64,000 bases of DNA, from assembly GCF_037975245.1 (NCBI RefSeq), contig NC_092575.1:8960001-9024000 (forward strand), given 5' to 3'. The number at the start of each line of letters is the position of its first letter. Position 1 is the stretch's first letter. The DNA is from Apostichopus japonicus. Lineage: Eukaryota; Echinodermata; Holothuroidea; Aspidochirotida; Stichopodidae. The notes under the pieces are model-generated. The model saw only the letters and a program-made list of their open reading frames with translations, ran no database searches and was not told the origin of the DNA. The position numbers and the translations under genes were made by a program. This document shows positions 51,032-60,757 of this stretch, piece after piece.

Positions 51032-52173
51032 TAAAGTTAAGTAAGTAAGTAAACCTTTATTGCTCCAAATAAGGAAATTAGTGTCTCGCACATAAAAGTT
51101 CAAAACTACAAAAATATATGAGCAAAGGAAAATAAAACAGGATATATACAGATGGAGATTAAAGAATAAGAATGATAAACAGTAAGACAAGGACAAGATA
51201 AAAGATTATTGCAACAGCCTAGCGACGTAAAGTTGACATTGAAAAGTTTGATTGCACGGGGAGTGAACGAGTTCCCATAGCGATTAGTTCTCATGTACGG
51301 CTGTCTCAGTCTGCCACTATTAATTACATTGTCATTAAGATAACAGTGAAGGGGGTGGCAACAGTCATTCCAAACTGAATCTAGCTTTGTTTGAAGCAGT
51401 GACTGGTACACTGCGGCGACTGTATGCTGTTGACCTCCAATGACTCCCCCAGCTTTTCTAATTATGTGATCGATACGGTCCTTCTCGACTTTAGTGACAT
51501 TCCCACCCCAACATATAAGACAGTATCTACAAACTCCGCAAATAATAGAATTATAAAACATTTGCATTATATCGGTACGTACATTGAATTTATACAATTT
51601 TCTGAGACAATATAACCTGGTATTTAACTTCTTTACCAGGGCATCCACGTGACCATCCCATGTTAAGCTATTGTTGAGGTGAATACCCAGATACTTGTAG
51701 GAGTGAACCCTTTCAACTTCTTTACCCTTGATCATGACTGGAGGAGGTTCAACAGCATTACGGCGGAAGTCGATGATCATTTCCTTCGTTTTAGAAATAT
51801 TCAATTGCAAGAAGTTACTGTCACAATAGTCAACGAATGACTGCAGCTGGCAGAGATATGCCCCATCATCATTACCACGAATGAGTCCAGCCATGGCTGT
51901 GTCATCGGCAAACTTGATGATGGGACATATCCTCTCCTGGGATCTGCAGTCAGACGTGTACAAGGTGAAAAGAAACGGAGCTAGAACTGTGCCTTGCGGC
52001 GCTCCGGTGTTGGAGGTAATAATGTTAGATCGACAGGTGGGACCGAGTTTGACAAATTGGGTGCGATTTGTGAGATACTTGACAATCCAGTGAATAAACC
52101 CATGTGGGATGCCCATGTTGATAAGCTTTGTAGCAAGACTTGAGTTGAGGCATAGCCTAGTCAGAACATACAT
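51032..52173 (-). pseudogene. 5'-truncated LINE fragment, CR1/L2-like reverse transcriptase
   Basis: A 355-codon frame (51106-52173, minus) covers the central and C-terminal part of a non-LTR reverse transcriptase. Near the start it reads GIPHGFIHWIVKYLTNRTQF. GAPQGTVLAPFLF is at residues 57-69, and the catalytic FADDTAMAGLI at 88-98 (FADD at 51912-51901). EMIIDFRRN and the thumb block YKYLGIHLNNSLTWDGH follow. A full element would have an endonuclease and the first RT blocks, both absent, so this is a typical 5' truncation. The 3' end lies near 51032 with AAGT repeats and the TTTATTGCTCC tail shared with the decayed copy at 815. AGAACAT occurs at 51025-51031 and again at 52163-52169 and may be the target duplication, though 7 bp is weak. 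The frame is intact over its length, so the insertion is younger than the other retroelements here. It cannot be autonomous. Confidence 0.88.
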
Positions 52174-52450
52174 GTGACATCTTCATCAGCTTCACAATTT
52201 TGTACATAATTTCATACTGATTCTTGGGAAGAGAATCAACCAAATGGGAGAATACCTTAGAAAAGATATTATGAACACTCCAATGGTATGCATTATACTT
52301 CACACTACCCAAGACCATCTGTCAGGAGCTTCTAAATTATGTTTGAGTTTTGACCGGTTTAAACCTAGTTTTGACCGATTTAAACCAGGTTTAAACCGCT
52401 TTGGACCTGTTTTGACCGGTCAAAACCCAACCCTGACACATATGACATAT

Positions 52451-53190
52451 GAGAAGTATTTAAAAAGGTTAATGGATGATCCTGTAAATACACAAAGTAT
52501 AGTGATAGTTAAGTAAGAAACTCACCTATACCTTCATTGTTATCAGGCTAAATCCCTACTAATTCATGGACTTATAAATGGCAGCAAAGTCATATCTAAA
52601 GTGAAAGGAGACTGGCATTCCTTCCACTCATAAACTTAGACTGAACTGGAAGTCCTCTTCACTAATTTACTAATTTGACAGCTTGGTAAACATATCTGTT
52701 ACATTAATATGCACAGTAATTGTTTTATGTTATGTTTGGTCACTAAAATGTGATTCTACAGATATATTTTTTAGAAATATTGATATATATGACAAAGTAA
52801 CTATTAGTTGTTTGCCATAATTATGGAAGACACAACCCTCCACCATGGTTCTAGTCATCTATCTAGTCAACTTTGGATCCAACATGTGTTACCAAATTAG
52901 CATCCGTTGGTGTCTTGACAAGTCCTCTGGTTTTACCATTAGCAAGGCAGAAAATAACTTCATCTTTTATTTTGTAACAATTTAACTTCCTCTCTGAAAT
53001 AATCTATAGTTTTTTCTAAACCGTCCGGAGAGTGGCACCTGTGAAAACAACAATATAAGTACAGTGTTAGAAAGTGTTAACACATGTATAAAATGTTAGG
53101 AGTTTCTTCTCTTCTTAATCTCAACTAATCATAAACCATTTGGTTTCCAGTATGCAAAATAACAAAATAAGAGTGCAGTCAATGCAGTCA
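52451..53190. other. No gene recognised
   Basis: AT-rich sequence without recognisable coding potential or tandem structure. Confidence 0.5.
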
Positions 53191-53198
53191 CTTCCACA

Positions 53199-54112
53199 CA
53201 AGGGTTGAAATAAGCGGGCGCCCAGGCGCTATTCGCACCCGCAAGCACTAAAATAGCGCCCCTGACATGAAAATACAATACGCACGGGCGCTACTTTGTC
53301 GGCAAAAAAGCGCCCGCATACTCCTGTAAATATCAGCCTTATCATGCGCTGCACAGAAGCCTGAAACTACATTGCATGCTAGTGCTATATAGTAACTGCT
53401 AGCGATTTAATAAATCACTGATCGATCGAGTGCATGCACAATAGCACTGGTGCACTTTATATATCGCACAACACCGGGGCCCCGTACTGATACGTACGTA
53501 CATGCCGGCCTGCATGTACGTATTTTGCACAGCGAGCCAAGTCGCTCATCTTACGTCGCGATTATTACCGCACACAGTATAAGTCAATGGGGTTTTCTCA
53601 TTGACACTATGATTAACGCTGATTCAACTCGACTCGAGCGATTTGCGATAACCATGCTGTGAGTAGGCAATGTGGAAAGTCACTAGCTTGGATACAATCG
53701 CAAAATGGCGGAGAAAACTGGGATTCATCGTTACTTCGCTTCGACATCTAAGCGCCCCGCCCCGTCAACTTCAAGCGCTCGACCAAAGCCCAGTACAGCC
53801 GGGAGTACAGCCCTCTCACTGTTCTGTAATGTGTTACACGCCTGATTGATGTTGCTTGTTTCAGAGTCGAGACATGGTGGTTTTACATCATTTATCACAT
53901 GCATAGCATAGAGTACAGGGTTCAAAAGGAGCTTCAGTGTTACAATAAACTTGTTTTTTTGTTTTCCCTTTTAAAAACACTTGAATTTTGTTTCTCCTTT
54001 TTAGCTCCTGGTAGTGAGAAAATAGCTCCTGGTCCTACTGAAATTGCCGCGAACCAGGAGCCACTTTTTTAGAAAGTGGCTCCTGGTCCACAAATCCTTA
54101 TTTCAACCCTTG
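53199..54112. mobile_element. 914-bp non-autonomous hAT element
   Basis: The ends are perfect 16-bp terminal inverted repeats, CAAGGGTTGAAATAAG at 53199-53214 and its reverse complement at 54097-54112. They are flanked by a perfect 8-bp duplication, CTTCCACA (53191-53198 and 54113-54120). An 8-bp duplication with short inverted ends is characteristic of the hAT superfamily. Inside, the left part has GC-rich GGGCGCC/GCGCCCG motifs, the middle a short frame that may be a relic of a transposase N-terminus, and the right part several AGCTCCTGGT copies around an inverted pair (AACCAGGAGCCACTTT and AAAGTGGCTCCTGGT). No DDE catalytic or dimerisation domain is present, so mobilisation would need a transposase from elsewhere. 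Confidence 0.9.
53705..53845 (+). pseudogene. Short frame inside the hAT element, possible transposase N-terminal relic
   Basis: From ATG at 53705 a 46-codon frame reads MAEKTGIHRYFASTSKRPAP and then a Ser/Pro/Lys/Arg-rich stretch before a stop. An aromatic 'I-x-x-Y/F-F' segment followed by a basic, Ser-rich linker is a style seen at the start of several hAT-derived proteins, ahead of a BED zinc finger. That comparison is from memory of family style and is not specific. A TTGCTTGTTTCAG acceptor-like sequence follows at about 53850, so splicing to a now-lost exon is conceivable. It could also be a chance frame. Confidence 0.3.
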
Positions 54113-54120
54113 CTTCCACA

Positions 54121-55499
54121 GGTCTTGAAATATTGGCCTGAGAGTGCGGCAGAGAAATTGTGGCACATAATTTTGTTATGGTTCCAAGGCAATGTTTTGC
54201 AGCTGGCTATGCGAATGTCAAAACATTTGGAGGTCACTATAGGTGATTTGATGTCAGCTATCATGAACAGTGCTTTTCAGCTATATGCAAAGACAAATGG
54301 AATGTCTATGTTGAGAAAATATCACTTAAAGTTTTGAAGTGACTTGTACTGTACAATCTATCATGCTTTCTATCACCATGAAAGGCAGCCCGCAGCCTTC
54401 CATATACTCAAGTGGGCAAACATATTGATCAAATTTATCCTATCTTTAACTTAGCATGTTTACAAGAAGTTTTTTAGACAAAAAGCAATACGGTTGTTGA
54501 ACCTGCTGTGGTGGATCTACATACCATGCACCAAGTTGATCAGTGCTTTACTTTTCAAATGATGCATTTTGCATTTTTTTAAAGGCTTAAACATCCATTC
54601 CGGGGCAAGTTGCTTGTAAATTCCAAACTTGCTGGCTTAAATATTTACAAGTGGTGGGCTTACCTGTCTCCTCTTAACCACAGCACCTTATTCTACCGTG
54701 CCTCAAATGAACTGGTAACCTTTTTACACTATGTCCGGACATCTCCATTCAATGGATTTCCTTCTCATTAGACCACTTCTTCTTCCCAAAGTGATTCCCT
54801 ATCACACACCATGGGTAGTCTCGACTACACTCATAAGAATGGCTACCCTCAGTCCCTTGGCTCTCACATTCCAACCAAGAGAAATTCATGTACAACGTAC
54901 AATATACAACTTTTAATATACAGCAATATAAAACTATAAACACAGCTATATGCAATATTGATATAACATGGCACAATCTGCAAAATAAGCGAGCAAATTG
55001 TATGTCACCCTGACCGAGTGCTGTATGCTCCCTCAACATTTTGTTTTTTTAACCTAATTACTACACTTTTCAAGTTAAAAGTTGGTTCCAAACATTGAAA
55101 TCACCAATAGTAACTCTGTTCACCATCTGGGTTCAGACTGATGATGGCCCTGAACTCTATTAACTTGAGCTAAACTCTCCAGGGAGCTTTAAATGTTCTC
55201 TAGGGTGACCACCCCTCCGTCCCGCTGTCTCCCTAACCCTCACAGGGCAGGGAGGTGGGAACGGAGACAGGTAAGTTTGTCAGTCGTACATATCCAAACC
55301 AGTGAGTTTTGGAATATTTTCTTTGCTCCTCGCTTACACTTCTTGTCACAACCTCAACTGCAAGAAGATGGGTGGGATGCCCAAGGGTAGGAGCTGGGAT
55401 TTCGCATCACCGCGTTAGACTCAGCTGACTCGGCCTGTAAAGTATCTGATAAGTATCATGTGACAAATCTTGTCAGTGTTCTCCAGGCTGAAGCAAAAT
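54121..55499. other. No gene recognised
   Basis: Several frames of 60-95 codons occur on both strands, but none shows a domain, and a plus frame at 54044-54337 merely crosses the hAT boundary. ACAGGTAAGT at about 55268-55277 is a good match to a 5' splice site, with no accompanying gene visible. Confidence 0.45.
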
Positions 55500-57160
55500 G
55501 GCCCCTGTGCTGAAATAAACATGTTTGTGGTTGTCATAAAGTTTCTCGGTTCCTTCAGGTACCATTTCAATGCCCAGACTGGTCATCATAATTTATCTTT
55601 GGCGACAGAAGACATAGTGTTGATTCCTGGGATGAAAAAATACCTCCAGTTGGCTGCATTGGAGGCAACTGCCTGCAGAAATCCTGTCTGTCTGAAGGAA
55701 GCCCTGACAACTTCCAGGCAACTATTCGATATCTGGGTATATGTATGAGCATTCCTCTCTTCTGTGATAACAGGTGGTAAGTAACCATCAGAATTACGGT
55801 GGGATTGTGAATGCTTCCAGATAATCCCAAGAAAACAATAGAGCATCTGTATGGTCAGCCCTTGGGTGGAACTGTATTGTGCAAAACAATACAGCCTGGT
55901 GTTCTGGGAGGTGGCATACTATTATGTGGCATACTATTGTGGATCTATTAGTGCTCTTCCCAGAATCTTGAATACTGTGTCACATATCCTTGGGGACAGG
56001 GGATCTAAGTTCCCCTTCAACAGATAATCTGCTTCTACTTTCTCTTTCCCTGCTGTGTGAAACCTAGGATTACCTTCTACTCCTTGCACTGCATCAGTAG
56101 TTCCCATGTCAGCTGGCACAACTTTTTGGAGTGTGCCCCCAGTTGCAGATTGATATAGACCACCACCATGATGTTGCTGGTGTAGACTGTCACCTTTGAG
56201 ATCCTCACCTGTGCTAGAGAGGCCTCCAATGTCGGTCTAACAGATTGATCTGCTCCTTCTCTTGCCAATGAGCTCCCCACCCTGTCGGTGAGGCACCTGT
56301 AGTGGATGTCATTGGTAGATCTAACTTGAAGGGAACCTGTTAGTTCCATTGTTCTTCTACTTGAGGAATTCATGCCTGCTTGTCCAGATTTTTTGGGCCA
56401 TTGAACCATTGCAGATGAAGTTGGAGCGGTCCACCATGCATGAGCCCCAGGGAGCCAATCTACTGCTGACGATTCTTGTTGTGACAAAATTTGGTCTTCT
56501 ATTGAAGGGACTGCCAGTAATCAACCGTGGCACGGCAGAAATCTAAGTTAGCTCCCAGAAACTGGATACTTTGTGTTGGGACTAGATTTGGCTTTGCCTC
56601 GTTCACCAGCCAACCTTGATCAAGTAAGACCTGCAAGGTTTGTGGACGTTGTCCCTTGTATATTGCTTTGGTTTCCCAACAATCAGCCAATCATCGGTGT
56701 CACCCACTTTTGTGAGAAAGGAAACCCCTGCTCCTGCACATCTGGCAAATACATGAGGTGACGTCGACAAGCCTAACAGCAGTTCCCTGAACTGAAAATC
56801 TCTTCCTTTGTATCGGAAGGCCAGGTAGCATAGATGTTTCTGGTGCAGTGGTATGTGTTAGTAAGTGTCTTGGAGGTCGATGCTCGCCATATATATATGC
56901 CTTTTATCAGCAATGGAATAAAGCGAGTTAGTGTTCCATGCGAAAATGCTCTGGCTTGACACCGTTATTGTTGAGGGGTTTCAAATTTAGAAAAAGACGC
57001 CATGACCTGTCCCTCTTTTTGGTTAGGAGAAATGAGGACCGGAAGAGTGCTCCCAACTCTCCCAATACCTCAGGCTACCACTGCCTATTTTGTAGTAATG
57101 AATTTCCCCCTTCAATGGTAACTTTTGGACGGGAACCAAGAATGTTGGTGTAACTCTTCT
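55500..57160 (-). pseudogene. Degenerate DIRS-like (tyrosine recombinase) retrotransposon
   Basis: On the minus strand, pieces of a DIRS-type pol region appear in order but in shifting frames. At about 57010-56920 there is LNLKPLNNN and HFRMEHNSLYSIADKR. From 56890 comes MASIDLQDTY, then AFRYKGRDFQFRELLLGLST, the palm of the reverse transcriptase. At about 56620-56545 is a block ending PTQSIQFLGANLDF. RNase H-like remnants lie at 56487-56077, including VTVYTSNIMVVVYINLQLGA followed by LCQLTWELL. At about 55719-55680, AWKLSGLPSDRQDF resembles the start of the tyrosine recombinase domain. RT, then RNase H, then an 'AWKLSG' segment in place of an integrase favours DIRS/Ngaro over Gypsy. Stops and frameshifts are frequent, so the copy is dead. 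Ends and flanking split repeats were not found, and the recombinase assignment is the weakest part. Confidence 0.7.
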
Positions 57161-57257
57161 CCGAAAAGCAGACCGGACGTAACTCTATCTTACCTTATAC
57201 CTTTGATGATGTCACTGTGCCAATAAGTGCACACTGCTAGGCAAAAGACCATTTTTC

Positions 57258-57745
57258 TAGTTTTTACACGGGTCCAAATATTGGGAACCGGGTATCCGAG
57301 AGCCGTTACCGGTCGGGTATCTAGGAACCCGAAGAAAATTGTTTACCCTCGTGTTTCGCCCCTTTCAAGAAATTACATATTGGATGCTATACTTAATGAT
57401 TTATATTCTCCACTGACAATGTTTCCATGTTCAAATAGGTGTAAGATAACGTATAAAACCTTCCTCAATATTTTCTATTTGCTTTTGTGTCTTTCATTAA
57501 CTTGTTAAAAACTTCATACAAATGAAAAAATAATAATCATGAGAATTCTTTCAATTTCTTCCACATGGTAGCCTAACACCACACTAAGCCAAAGGGGAAA
57601 TCTAGCCTAACAATCTGTTTACTCGCTGAAATTGTGACGCAGTTATGAGATATCCATGAAATACATTCATTTTACTGTTATCTTCGACCACATGGTAGCC
57701 TAACCCCACACTAAGTCAATTGGAAAATCTTGCCTAACCATCGGT
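57258..57745 (+). repeat. Dispersed repeat, copy 1
   Basis: This segment is homologous, in the same orientation, to 58199-58970. Shared landmarks in order are GGGTCCAAA with GGGAACCGGGTA, GAGAGCCGTTACC, AAGAAATTACATATTG, CACTGACAATGTTTCCATG, GAGAATTCTTTCAATTTCTT and CCACATGGTAGCCTAAC. The last motif occurs twice within the copy, about 130 bp apart. No coding function is evident. Confidence 0.8.
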
Positions 57746-58198
57746 GCCAAAAAAAAACAAATCACACTTTGCGTAGGATTGGGGTAATAAATGAGGAACC
57801 TGGTAGTATCTCGTCAGGTGGGTACCCATAATATTTCCAACCCCCAACCTCCAGTTTTGCCTAAGTTAGGTGAGCATCCCTAGGGCCAGGCGGAGAACAA
57901 TCATAATAATTATAATCAGCAGTTATTTTATGACACTTAAGCCATGGCAAATGTTGGAGGAAACCACAAGGGCTATGGGCTACAACTTACACATCAGGTG
58001 GCTTCCAATTCAACATTTTAAGTGAAATTTGGAATCTTTTCAATTTAGAAATTCATTCAGATGGGAAATTGATTGCTCTTGGATGAAAGACCCACTTTAC
58101 TATGATTCATTGCTTCAAATACCACCGCCTTTATCTGCCTACTGGAGGAGCGCCCACTGTCCAGTCTAGTCATTGCTGTAGAAGATCCTTTAGTGATA
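57746..58198. other. Spacer between two repeat copies; no gene recognised
   Basis: AT-rich sequence without recognisable coding or repeat structure. Confidence 0.4.
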
Positions 58199-58970
58199 GT
58201 AGTGTTTACATGGGTCCAAAAATCGGGAACCGGGTACCTGAGAGCCGTTACCCATCGGGTATCCAGGTACCCAGAAAAAAAATTGTTTACCCTTGTGTAT
58301 CACGATTTTCAAGAAATTACATATTGTAAGCTATAATAAATGAATTACATTCTCCACTGACAATGTTTCCATGTTCAAATACAAACATGTTAGATAAGGT
58401 ATAAAACCTTCCTGAATAATTTCTATTTGGTTTTGTTTCTCTCATTAACTTGTTATAAACTTCATATAATTAACATCACTACTAACATCGCACTGCTGCC
58501 GCTGCTTATGCTTGCTCTCCACCTCTATTGGATCAGACCATATAAATATCAAATTTAGCCCTTAAGCAGTTGTTACTACTACTATCTATTATGCATTATC
58601 TGTGAGATTGCGCGATTCACGCAATTTGATCGCATTTGGAATAAACGTCTAAGTAGAAAGCAACTTGCGATTTATATTTTTTAGTTATCCCATCTATAAT
58701 TCATTAACCTCTCGTGAAATTCCTTGTCAGCCTTCACTTCTATGAAATAAAAGAATGAATAAATAATAATTGTGAGAATTCTTTCAATTTCTTCCACATG
58801 GTAGCCTAACACCACACTAAGTCAATGAGAAATCTAGCTAAGCCTAACCATCAGTTTATTCGCTAAAATTGTGACGCAGTTATAAGATATCCATGAAATA
58901 CTTTCATTGTTGTTGTTACGTTTGACCACATGGTTGCCTAACACCACACTGAGTCAATGGGGGTAATCTA
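58199..58970 (+). repeat. Dispersed repeat, copy 2, carrying a ~280-bp insertion and cut by a LINE
   Basis: This is the homologue of copy 1 about 940 bp upstream. Relative to it, about 58471-58750 is extra sequence beginning TAACATCACTACTAACATCG. At its right end, near 58971, homology stops where the RTE-like LINE begins. The insertion order is therefore repeat first, LINE later. Confidence 0.75.
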
Positions 58971-60063
58971 ACCTCATCATCATCTGTCTTCTTCTTGCCT
59001 AGCGGCAAATAAGGCCTCAACAGAGCATCTCCATTTATCTCGGTCGGCAGCTGCATTTCTGGCCTCATTCCAGGATCGCCAACCAGCCCTCTCTCTCTCT
59101 TTATCTACTGTCCTACGCCATGTTGTATTTGGTCGGCCTCTCTTTCTCCTGCCCTCTGGTGCCCAAGTCATGCTGATGTTGCTGTCGTTGTTAGGGTTTT
59201 GTCGCAATATATGCCCAATGAATTTCCATCTTCTTTTCTTAATTTCGATGCTTAGTGGTCCCATTTTTGCTCGCTTTAGCAGTTCCTTTGTGCTGACCCG
59301 TTCTTGCCATCTTATCCCTAGCACTCTCCTGAGGCATTTGTTATGAAATAAATCGCTTTTCTTTTCATCCTCCTTATTCATTTTCCAGGTCTTGCATCCA
59401 TATAGTAGGACCGGTAGTACCAGTTTTTTTTATAGCCTTGGTTTTTTCTTCTACAGATGCTTTTGGAGACCCAAATCTTTTGTAGACGTATTAGTGCACC
59501 CCTGGCTTTCCAAGTTCTGTTGGCAATGTCTCCCATTCCGCCACCATCTTTTGTCATTGTCGCACCCAAGTATACAAATCTGTCCACCTCTTGTAACTCT
59601 TCCTGACCAATCAAATAAGGTTCTTGGTTTCTAGTGTTTATCCGCATCACTTTGGTCTTCTGTTTATTAATGTCAAGACCCACTCTGCTTGCCTCATCAG
59701 CTAGCAAATTTGTTTTTATTTGCATCTGTTGCTTGGTTGATGACATGAGGGCAATGTCATCTGCAAAATCAATGTCATCCAGTTTATTAGTAAATTTCCA
59801 TCTGATTCCATTTTCACCGTTCACAGTTGCTTTTCTCATCACGCAGTCCATCACTGTAAGGAATAAGAAGCCTGACATATTGCACCCTTGTTTGACTCCA
59901 GTCTTTATGTCAAACCACTCTGATTTCTCACCGATGTCCACTACTGCACATTGGAAGTCCTCATAAAAGGCTTTCACCATTGTGATAGTCTTTGCTGGTA
60001 TTCCATATTTTCTCAAAATTATCCAGAGGCTCTCGCGGTGTATAGAGTCAAAAGCCTTTTGAA

Positions 60064-60350
60064 CAGTGTCCCCCTCCCCTTTGGAATTTTTTGCATTTCC
60101 AGGTGGCCTCAGATGCAATTTGGTGCAATATAGCGCACTTTAACATCCACTCCATTTTGTAAACTTAATTTTGTATTTTCACCCGGCCTTAGATGCAATT
60201 TGGTGCTCCAAATGAGATTTTTTTTCTCATTTGGAAATGAAAAAGGGGTTTTCTGACTTGCGAACCGGGGGGCGGAATGCTACTTCCGCCCCTCCACATT
60301 TTTCACTGGGGGGCTGGCACCCCCCCAGCCCCCCGGTTCCTACGCCCTTG
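60064..60350. mobile_element. 287-bp non-autonomous element inserted in the RTE-like LINE
   Basis: The insertion splits the LINE frame exactly between ...FIDFQK and KAFDSIHRESLW. It is flanked by a perfect 8-bp duplication, CTTTTGAA (60056-60063 and 60351-60358), a hAT-like target size. The plus strand begins CAGTGTCCCC; the other end, read inward on the minus strand, begins CAAGGGCGTAGGAACCGG, so the terminal inverted repeats are poor apart from the first bases. The CAAGGG start is shared with the hAT element at 53199. Inside, GATGCAATTTGGTGC occurs twice (about 60111 and 60190). Minus-strand translation gives RRNRGAGG, a peptide I recall as a common by-product of a widespread marine-invertebrate repeat. 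Confidence 0.85.
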
Positions 60351-60757
60351 CTTTTGAAAGTCAATGAAGTTTAGATACAGTGCTGCCTGCCATTCGTTAG
60401 ATTGCTCAATAATATTCCGGAGTATAAAAATCTGTTCAGTTGTCCCTCTGCCCTTTCTAAATCCTGCCTGTTCCTTTCTCAGTTTGTGGTCAATACCGTT
60501 CCTAATTCTACCTATCACAATTTTACTAAGAATTTTACTTGTGACAGAGAGCAGTGTTATACCACGCCAATTTTTGCACTCTTTCAGGTTTCCTTTCTTT
60601 GGTAATTTAATGATGAGCCCTCTCTTCCAGTTTGTTGGGATTTTTTCTGGCTCTCCAAATCTTGTCAAGTAGTTGCTTGATTTTAGTTGCAGTAAACTCT
60701 TTATCTGCTTTCAAAAGTTCGGCTGTGATCATATCTCTGGGGCTTTGCCATTTTTGG

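Larger units (their letters stand above)
50196..52440. mobile_element. Non-autonomous DNA transposon with 10-bp flanking repeats, interrupted by a LINE
   Basis: An exact 10-bp direct repeat, TATGACATAT, flanks the interval (50186-50195 and 52441-52450), as expected of a target-site duplication. The ends are inverted relatives: the left begins AGGGTTGGGCGGTTTTAACC, and the right, read on the minus strand, gives CAGGGTTGGGTTTTGACC after six extra bases. Both termini carry runs of GGTCAAAAC/GGTTTAAAC motifs, and the left has an 18-bp perfect palindrome at 50217-50234. The terminus style and duplication size suggest a hAT-like element, but the asymmetry of the right end leaves this uncertain. No transposase was seen. 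The interior contains the LINE fragment at about 51032-52162 and the inverted-repeat block at 50661-50907. Confidence 0.6.

Noticed and set aside
54044-54337. 97-codon plus frame
   Set aside because: It starts inside the hAT element and continues across its right terminus and target duplication, so it is an accidental fusion without a recognisable domain.
59392-60672. Plus-strand frames of 60-110 codons at 59392-60133 and 60364-60672
   Set aside because: They lie opposite the RT coding strand, whose catalytic motifs are on the minus strand, so they are antisense shadows.
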